From: Coccinella septempunctata
Lineage: Eukaryota > Arthropoda > Insecta > Coleoptera > Coccinellidae
Direction of reading: 5' to 3'
DNA: 64,000 nt
NCBI RefSeq assembly: GCF_907165205.1
Contig: NC_058191.1
Span: 10,046,501-10,110,500 of the forward strand
Positions within the stretch are counted from its first letter, which is position 1. Each line of letters begins with the position of its first letter. The notes under the pieces were generated by a model, which saw only the letters and a program-made list of their open reading frames with translations, did not search any database and was not told where the DNA came from. This document shows positions 58,315 to 64,000 of this stretch, in pieces. The position numbers were made by a program, and so were the translations under genes.

Positions 58315-58525
58315 GAATCAACAAGTTTGGTACGATATTTTTATCAAATTTGGCAAGGAAGAGGGCGATGAAGAACTATTACTATCAAACAAATTAATGA
58401 ACTCCATAATTCGCAAAATTAATGAAAACAGAAGAATAAAAATCAATAGAACACAAGTAGAACTTTCAAAAACAAAACTTGGTTCATCTTCCGATTACCT
58501 TGTTCAAAAATTAAGGTTAAGTTAA
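58315..58525 (+). CDS. Candidate terminal exon, product unknown
   Basis: Follows an AAAATTTCAG acceptor and is open in one phase (one base completing a codon, then 69 codons) to TAA 58523-58525. It reads NQQVWYDIFIKFGKEEGDEE, then a basic helical stretch, and ends VQKLRLS. The composition looks coding and the acidic/basic pattern is not that of a TE I know. Upstream exons are not identified; the secreted gene and the 53224 exon do not join in phase. Confidence 0.35.
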
Positions 58526-58671
58526 GTTGTTATCAACAAATTCTCTTTCATGGACATGCGTCGAAAATATCCCAGATCAGTTCTCAGGTACCTACTGAAT
58601 TTGGATAGTTCTAGGATCGTCCCAGGATGATTCTGATAAAACCCGAACACGAAGAAGTTAGTCCTAGAACA

Positions 58672-58736
58672 GTCCGAACTATGGAGGGTAGAGAGTAAGA
58701 GGGTAAGAGTCTCTACCCTCCATAGTCCGAACAAAA
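58672..58736. repeat. Hairpin, 16-bp arms
   Basis: CTATGGAGGGTAGAGA and complement with a short purine-rich loop; GTCCGAAC lies near both arms. Confidence 0.6.
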
Positions 58737-58785
58737 CCCGAACAAGAACTTCCTAATGCGCAAACTCCTGACCGTTCTAGAACGG

Positions 58786-60454
58786 TTTTGGTCGAGTATT
58801 GTGTTTTGTGCATGTTTTTGAAAGAAATGTTCAGCCCGACGTTAGATTAGAGTGATAAGACTATAACTTTCTCAGAAATGCCTCTTTATAGTGATAATGA
58901 AAAGCTTTGTGTGCCCCACGGTAACGTCAACAGCGTTCGCTCTCGTGGGACACACAAGCTTTTCCCTCCATTGATTCACATGCTGTTTTGGTCGAGTATT
59001 GTGTTTTATGCATGTCTTTGGAAAAAAATTTCTACGTTAGATTAGAGTGATTAGACTATAACTTTCTAAGAAATGCCTCTTTACACTGATACTCTTCAAG
59101 CATGTATGGACCAACAAACTCAAGTAGATGTAATTTACACGGACTTCAAAAAAGCGTTCGACAAGATAAGTCATGAGATATTGATACGTAAACTCGCTGA
59201 GGTGGGGATAAGCGGTGATCTCTTGAGGTGGATATCCTCTTATATACATAGAAGATCCCAATTCGTCTCAATTAATGGTAGTCGATCCTTCATATTCTAT
59301 AACACCTCTGGCGTTCCCCAGGGTTCGCATCTGGGGCCGCTTCTCTTTATCATTTATTTGAATGACATTGGAATGTGTTTCAGAAACTGTTTCTTTTTGC
59401 TTTATGCTGACGATCTTAAGTTTTTCAGAGCGGTCAATAGCTTGGAGGATTGCCGTCTGATTCAGGAGGATCTCGATAGATTGAAAAATTATTGTATAAA
59501 AAACAGCTTATACCTCAATTTTGACAAGTGCGAAAAAATAACTTTTAGTAGAAATGTTCACCTGATTCATTGTCAATATGAGGTGGCTGGACGCTCTCTT
59601 CTTGAGGTGGATAGCATTTCCGACCTTGGAGTAGTTTTTGATAAAAAGCTTCTATTTGATCAGCATATTGATAGATTAATTAGAGATGTCAATAAGATGC
59701 TTGGATGGGTGCTTCGACATTGCAGGACCTTCCAACATAATAAAACCTACATGGCATTGTATTATTCATTTGTTTATAGTCGTTTAAACTTTGCGTCGAT
59801 AATCTGGAATCCACATTATAACTGTTATATAACCAGACTTGAAAGGATACAGAATAAATTTCTAAGGTTTTTGGCTTTTAAAAATAACATTACTTATAAT
59901 TATCATGAATATTCCCACATACGGTTCAAGCTTGGTTTGTTGAAGTTGGAAAGTCGTCGACAGATGACTGATGTTGTACTGCTGTTTAAATTACTCAACG
60001 GATTTTTAGATGCACCTAGTATTTTGGGATCTATTCCATTCAAAGTTCCTGATATGAGACTTCGATGATAATGAATGATAACACTTTTTATGTCCCTTTC
60101 CGGAGAACAACCAGTGGACAAAATGCTCCTATTTATAGAATGCTCAGTACTTGTAATGATCACTGCACTGATTTAGATTTGTTCAGTGTATCACTGGCCC
60201 AGTTAAAACGCTACCTTAGGAATGTTTTCTCACAACATGAGTAATTTAGCTTGTATGTTGGTGTATATATCTGAGTGTATTTTTTTGTTTCATATTGAGT
60301 AGCTATCATTTTTGTTCGGTTTCTTTTGCTTAAATGTAACGATATATTTGTTTTAAAAATAGGTGAATACTGTAATCTGGGCTTGTCCCGTTGTATTCCA
60401 TGCCGAGTTATTAAATAAATAAATAAATACTAAAAAGCTTTGTGTGCCCCACGG
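58786..60454. repeat. Tandem duplication whose second unit is split by a LINE
   Basis: Unit 1 (58786-58922) and unit 2 (58986-59093 plus 60427-60454) share TTTTGGTCGAGTATTGTGTT, GACTATAACTTTCT and AAGCTTTGTGTGCCCCACGG. The LINE lies between the two halves of unit 2. A 21-bp-arm hairpin (GAAAAGCTTTGTGTGCCCC and near complement) closes unit 1 at 58899-58964. Confidence 0.85.
59094..60426 (+). pseudogene. 5'-truncated non-LTR retrotransposon (CR1/jockey-type RT)
   Basis: Codes for most of an RT: VDVIYTDFKKAFDKISHEIL (first Asp), GVPQGSHLGPLLFIIYLND, LLYADDLKFFRAV (catalytic YADD), LNFDKCEKITFSR and KKLLFDQHIDRL. It is open from the insertion point to 60068, then a one-base shift (CGATGATAATG, near 60062). 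The last piece to TAA 60242-60244 gives PFRRTTSGQNAPIYRML. The first Met (59073) comes from the flanking repeat, not the LINE. The fingers and endonuclease are missing. The 3' end is an AAATAAATAAATA tail, with possible 5-bp duplication ATACT. Only one frame lesion, so it is the youngest LINE here. Confidence 0.92.
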
Positions 60455-60893
60455 CAATGAACGTCCAGCTCATTTTGACAAATCGTTAGAGTAACCTATA
60501 ATCTTTGACAATATGTAATATTTTTGGAGACACATTTTTGGTACGGCGATCGTTCCCCTTCTCTAACCACAGAATGCTATACACATCTCTCTACTTATAT
60601 TAGTGTTCTGTGCTCTCTACTCTCTACCCGAGAGACTGTGGTCAGTATATACACTTTGGTTTCTTCTGGTTAGTAAGTGGGCGGTCAGGAAATGTTGAAT
60701 TCTTGACAATTCAGTTCAATATCTGTCACCAGAGTAACCGCTCTGGTAACTTTCGGTTACCAAATGTGTATATACGGACCATATGCCGAGAGACTTTCTC
60801 AATGCTCTCTACTGTCGACGACCCCTTCCTCTATGCTCTCTACTCTGGACGAGCCCCAAGTCACAGTAAACACCTGTCTTCATTTACTTTCAG
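60455..60893. other. No firm gene
   Basis: Unassigned; CTCTCTAC strings recur at about 60580-60850 as a loose low-complexity pattern. Confidence 0.3.
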
Positions 60894-61082
60894 CCCCTCA
60901 AGGAGATATATTGTAGTGGACTGCTTTTTTTCATCATTGCGATAACTACTGCCCTCTGGTGGACTCGATTAAAGACCATCAGTAAGAAGGAATGTGAGAG
61001 AGGGTTTCCTGTACTAGTTGTTAAATTGAAAGGGGAGCTGGCGCAAGCGTTAAGAACCCTGGAAGACGCTCTTCTTCAATAA
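60894..61082 (+). CDS. Candidate terminal exon with a membrane segment, product unknown
   Basis: After a CATTTACTTTCAG acceptor, 62 codons stay open to TAA 61080-61082. It has a hydrophobic stretch (GLLFFIIAITTALWW) followed by a basic and then leucine-rich helical end (ALRTLEDALLQ). A poly-A-like AATAAAAAATAAAAAAAAA directly follows the stop, which could be the polyadenylation region or the tail of a retrocopy. No upstream exon was joined. Confidence 0.35.
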   Translation, partial: PLKEIYCSGLLFFIIAITTALWWTRLKTISKKECERGFPVLVVKLKGELAQALRTLEDALLQ

Positions 61083-61954
61083 AAAATAAAAAAAAAGTAG
61101 GTACTCGAGATCGAAAAGGCAAGAAATTCCTAATGAAGAAGGCATTCATCCATTCATGAAGAAAGGACGAAACGAGATAAACCGGTTTTTCCTGTTAGTT
61201 TTTCTCTAGAGTGAATTTTCAGTAAGACAAAACTTGCTTTTTTTTATACTTTGTTCTGTGAATTCCATATGTAAGTTACCACTAATTTTATTTTTACCGT
61301 TTCTTGTTTTATTAATTTGAAGGTCTTATTACGAATGTGCGGTTTTGGGTACTTGGCGCATTTTATTAGTTTTCATTTTCAAAGTATTTCGTTGATTATT
61401 CAAGAGTCAATTCCGTTCGTTTTGATTTTATGTGCTTCCATTGAGTATCAATACTCAATGCTGCTTCACATACAACAAATATCCCATTTTCCTTATTCTA
61501 GATAATAATGTACTTTCTGAGTTTTTCTTTCTTTGAACACGTCATAGGGACGCCAGATGCCATTTTAGACGCTATCCTTTTTTGCTTCCAATTCAATTCA
61601 AGTTATAATTTGAGGGCTTGTAATTATAATCAACTTGTTTTATGGTGGATGCGCTTACGTTAAGTAATAGTTTTTTTGTGCCTATCTTGTGAATACTTGT
61701 AAATGCCGCTGAAGCGTCCCCAAGCCAATGATTCGATTACTTAGGTACGACCAACAGGGTAAATACTGTAATTGCATATATTAAGGATCATTACTTATCA
61801 TTTTTCTTTTTCTTTCATTATTATTATTTTTCTCTTCACTGGTGGAGTTGGTCAATACATATTTGAACGTGATAGCCAAGAGCGGAAATAATTCATATTT
61901 GTGTTACTGGACAAACATACAACTTTTGTGGATTTTGCCCCTCCTAGTATCCCG
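61083..61954. other. No gene seen
   Basis: AT-rich sequence without recognised features. Confidence 0.35.
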
Positions 61955-62114
61955 AAGGCCGGATGCCGTTGTATCTGAGGCCTGATGCCGTTGTTTCTGC
62001 GTCTCTAACCCTCAAGGCCGGATGCCGTTGTATCCGAGTCGAAATCTAAGGCCGGATGCCCTTGTATCTGAGTCTAAACCTGAAGGCCGGATGCCCTTGT
62101 ATCTGAGTCTAAAC
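61955..62114. repeat. Minisatellite, five units of about 34 bp
   Basis: Units begin at 61955, 61979, 62014, 62048 and 62083 with core AAGGCCGGATGCC(G/C)TTGTAT. The second unit is shorter (24 bp). The last two units are almost identical. GC-rich compared with the surroundings. Confidence 0.9.
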
Positions 62115-62790
62115 GTTTCCACAACCGCCTGAACCCTACCCAATTCAGAACTGTTGTATGCTAAAAGTAATTTATCCCACTGAAATATCGGTTAAGACTG
62201 TTAAGAGTCATCATTAAGGAGTTGGTAGCTGTAGATGTAACTGATTCCACCAAGTGTGCATTTACCATGAGATTGTCTCTCGCCAGTTGAACCTGTTGCC
62301 TTAGCTACGTAAAATCATACCTGTATAGTATATTATGTAATTGTTGCTGTTCTAAGGGAAGGTTTTCTCGCAGCTCTTTTTCCTCCTTTTTACTGCGCCC
62401 CAGAGCTATGACATTGGAAATCGTTTAAAATGAAACCCGAAATAAACATTTCTTTTTTAGGTTTAAATGTGTTGTTTTCTTTCGAATCTCCCAACCTCCC
62501 GTCAATTTTTCTATTAGTAATCAGGGTAAGTACTTTGGGTTGCCTACGTAATGTGGAGTCCTACCAAAACCAGACGACAGAGACAACCCTGTCTGTCTCT
62601 GTCTCTGCCAGACGATCAAGATTTTTGGCAGTAAAAAGAATTCTACAAGCATCACTGACCAGAGCAAGGTAATTTAAGTTCAGGACAGTACAATATATCT
62701 CCTTGTAGACCCTAACCCTATCCCATACCCCTAACCCATTGAACTCAAAGAGTTCAATGCCCTAACCTAACCCATAATCATTGAACTGAA
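62115..62790. other. No firm gene; CT-rich and CCTAA-like strings
   Basis: A CTGTCTCTGTCTCTG stretch lies near 62590-62610, and CCCTAACCC / CCTAACCTAACCC strings near 62710-62775. A possible exon-like segment at 62461-62526 (TTTTTTAG acceptor, GTAAGT donor) is open in two phases, so its coding status is undecided. Confidence 0.3.
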
Positions 62791-62794
62791 TTGA

Positions 62795-63165
62795 AGTTTT
62801 TAGTCGTAGATAGAGGAAGGAGAAGATACCGCATTGCGCAGCTACGAAGGAGAGCTCTCTGTGTCCAACATCAACTTGTTTTTGTTTACGTTTACCCCAA
62901 TCCGAATCTATCGTTTTCGGCATATTTTCCACAAATTACACAATTTCCTGGCATATCAACACCGAAATTCTTGATATTCAAGTCTTAAAACGCACGAAAC
63001 ACTATTACATCGAACACAAATACGATAATAAACATTCAAATATTGGGGTAAACGTAAACAAACATGTAGTAGATGCACAGTAAATGTCAACAAAAACATA
63101 GAGATGTTGGACACACTTTTCTTGTTGTTTACGTTATCTTCCCCTTCCTCTATCTACGTTTTTAG
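62795..63165. repeat. Inverted-repeat element with block-wise pairing
   Basis: Left-side blocks CGTAGATAGAGGAAGG, GTGTCCAACATC and GTTTACGTTTACCCCAA reappear complemented and in reverse order at 63150, 63105 and 63045. Spacing between blocks varies. It looks like a fold-back or MITE. Confidence 0.8.
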
Positions 63166-63464
63166 TTCAATGCCCATAATAAAGGAAGCAGCAGCGGTGT
63201 GAAGTTGGCTGACAATTTCTAGCTGACAGAATCCCGAAGATACCCGAAGCGGCGACGGCCGCCAGTGGCGTACCCCTACTATTATTTTCGCCGAAAAATC
63301 GCTTCTGCATTACGAAATGAGATTAGTAGTGGAAATAATATAAATATTTGATGTTTGGCATATAAATTTGATAATTCGAACAATTCGTTGGAAAAATGAA
63401 TTTGTTCGATTTAATTTTTCGATCAATTGAACTGAAATCGTCTAGGCGCGAAGTTTAATCTATA
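63166..63464. other. No gene seen
   Basis: Short spacer between the inverted-repeat element and the satellite. Confidence 0.35.
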
Positions 63465-64000
63465 TAACTTCTATGTTTTTATCAGTTTCAAGATGAGATT
63501 TTCACTCAGATGATGGTCAACTATTCAGGATTCATAATCCGTAAAAAACTTTACTTGCACCCCTTGCAAACTACCCTTTTTCGACGCTTTTCCGTATAAA
63601 ACACCGAATTTGCGCTAGGAAGCGGCGCAGTCAGCTGACCATAACTTCTATGTTTTTATCAGTTTCAAGATGAGATTTTCATTCAGATGATGGTCAACTA
63701 TTCAGGATTCATAATCCGTAAAAAACTTTACTTGCACCCCTTGCAAACTACCCTTTTTCGACGCTTTTCCGTATAAAACACCGAATTTGCGCTAGGAAGC
63801 GGCGCAGTCAGCTGACCATAACTTCTATGTTTTTATCAGTTTCAAGATGAGATTTTCACTCAGATGATGGTCAACTATTCAGGATTCATAATCCGTAAAA
63901 AACTTTACTTGCATCCCTTGCAAACTACCCTTTTTCGACCCTTTTCCGTATAAAACACCGAATTTGCGCTAGGAAGCGGCGCAGTCAGCTGACCATAACT
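63465..64000. repeat. Satellite DNA, 177-bp unit, at least three copies
   Basis: Units start at 63465, 63642 and 63819, and a fourth begins at 63996, each with TAACTTCTATGTTTTTATC. They differ by only a few bases (for example CACTCAG/CATTCAG, CACCCC/CATCCC). The array runs off the window end. Unit length is near one nucleosome repeat, as in many insect satellites. Confidence 0.97.

Noticed and set aside
62710..62775. Telomere-like CCTAA strings
   Set aside because: Units are irregular and few; insect telomeres of the TTAGG type would show long uniform arrays.
1..64000. CRISPR array, bacterial operon or phage
   Set aside because: No regular short repeat-spacer pattern, no ribosome-binding-site-led gene runs; splice sites and element types are eukaryotic.

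Overview
This is a gene-poor, AT-rich, repeat-laden stretch of an animal nuclear genome, almost certainly an insect. The reasons are short introns of about 50 bp with GT/AG ends, an otopetrin-family gene, and a mix of Tc1/mariner, piggyBac, hAT, PIF/Harbinger-like, R4/Dong-like, jockey-like and CR1/jockey-type elements, with no bacterial operon structure. A beetle would fit, but the sequence alone does not prove the order.

Two host genes are well supported. An otopetrin-like proton-channel gene runs on the + strand in nine exons from 14892 to 26390. Splice phases agree throughout, about 591 codons stay open, and all introns over 1 kb except possibly the 0.97 kb one have filled with transposon debris. 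A two-exon gene (48979-49026 joined to 51691-52323) encodes a small cysteine-containing, coiled-coil-rich secreted protein of unknown function. Three weaker candidate exons lie at 53224, 58315 and 60894.

Layout: 1-6.7 kb holds a 162-bp hAT-type MITE, a 1.45-kb TA-flanked TIR element and a 127-bp tandem repeat. 6.9-8.4 kb is a nearly complete but disabled Tc1-like element. 11.4-13.2 kb holds a piggyBac transposase relic and a 5'-truncated LINE. 14.9-26.4 kb is the otopetrin gene with intronic mariner, jockey and MITE copies. 26.9-29.3 kb holds two long-TIR elements. 29.9-33.1 kb is an R4/Dong-like LINE abutting a TAA tract and a 3' fragment of a second copy, and it carries a hAT-type MITE. 34.6-38.5 kb is a nested set of elements (a piggyBac-like MITE inside a Harbinger-like MITE inside another TIR element). 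40.0-43.7 kb is a 1.8-kb-armed near-perfect palindrome whose right edge cuts through a macro-domain (OARD1/TARG1-like) reading frame that ends ten bases before an LTR-like sequence. 44-48.3 kb holds LINE and MITE fragments and a TE-associated conserved ORF relic. 48.9-52.3 kb is the secreted-protein gene. 54.2-63 kb contains an 823-bp hAT-type element, a TIR element, a LINE RT and inverted repeats. A 177-bp satellite starts at 63465 and runs off the window end.

The strongest candidates for something new are the palindrome with the macro-domain frame and LTR-like sequence, and the R4/Dong-like 3' end that shares sequence with a MITE terminal inverted repeat.
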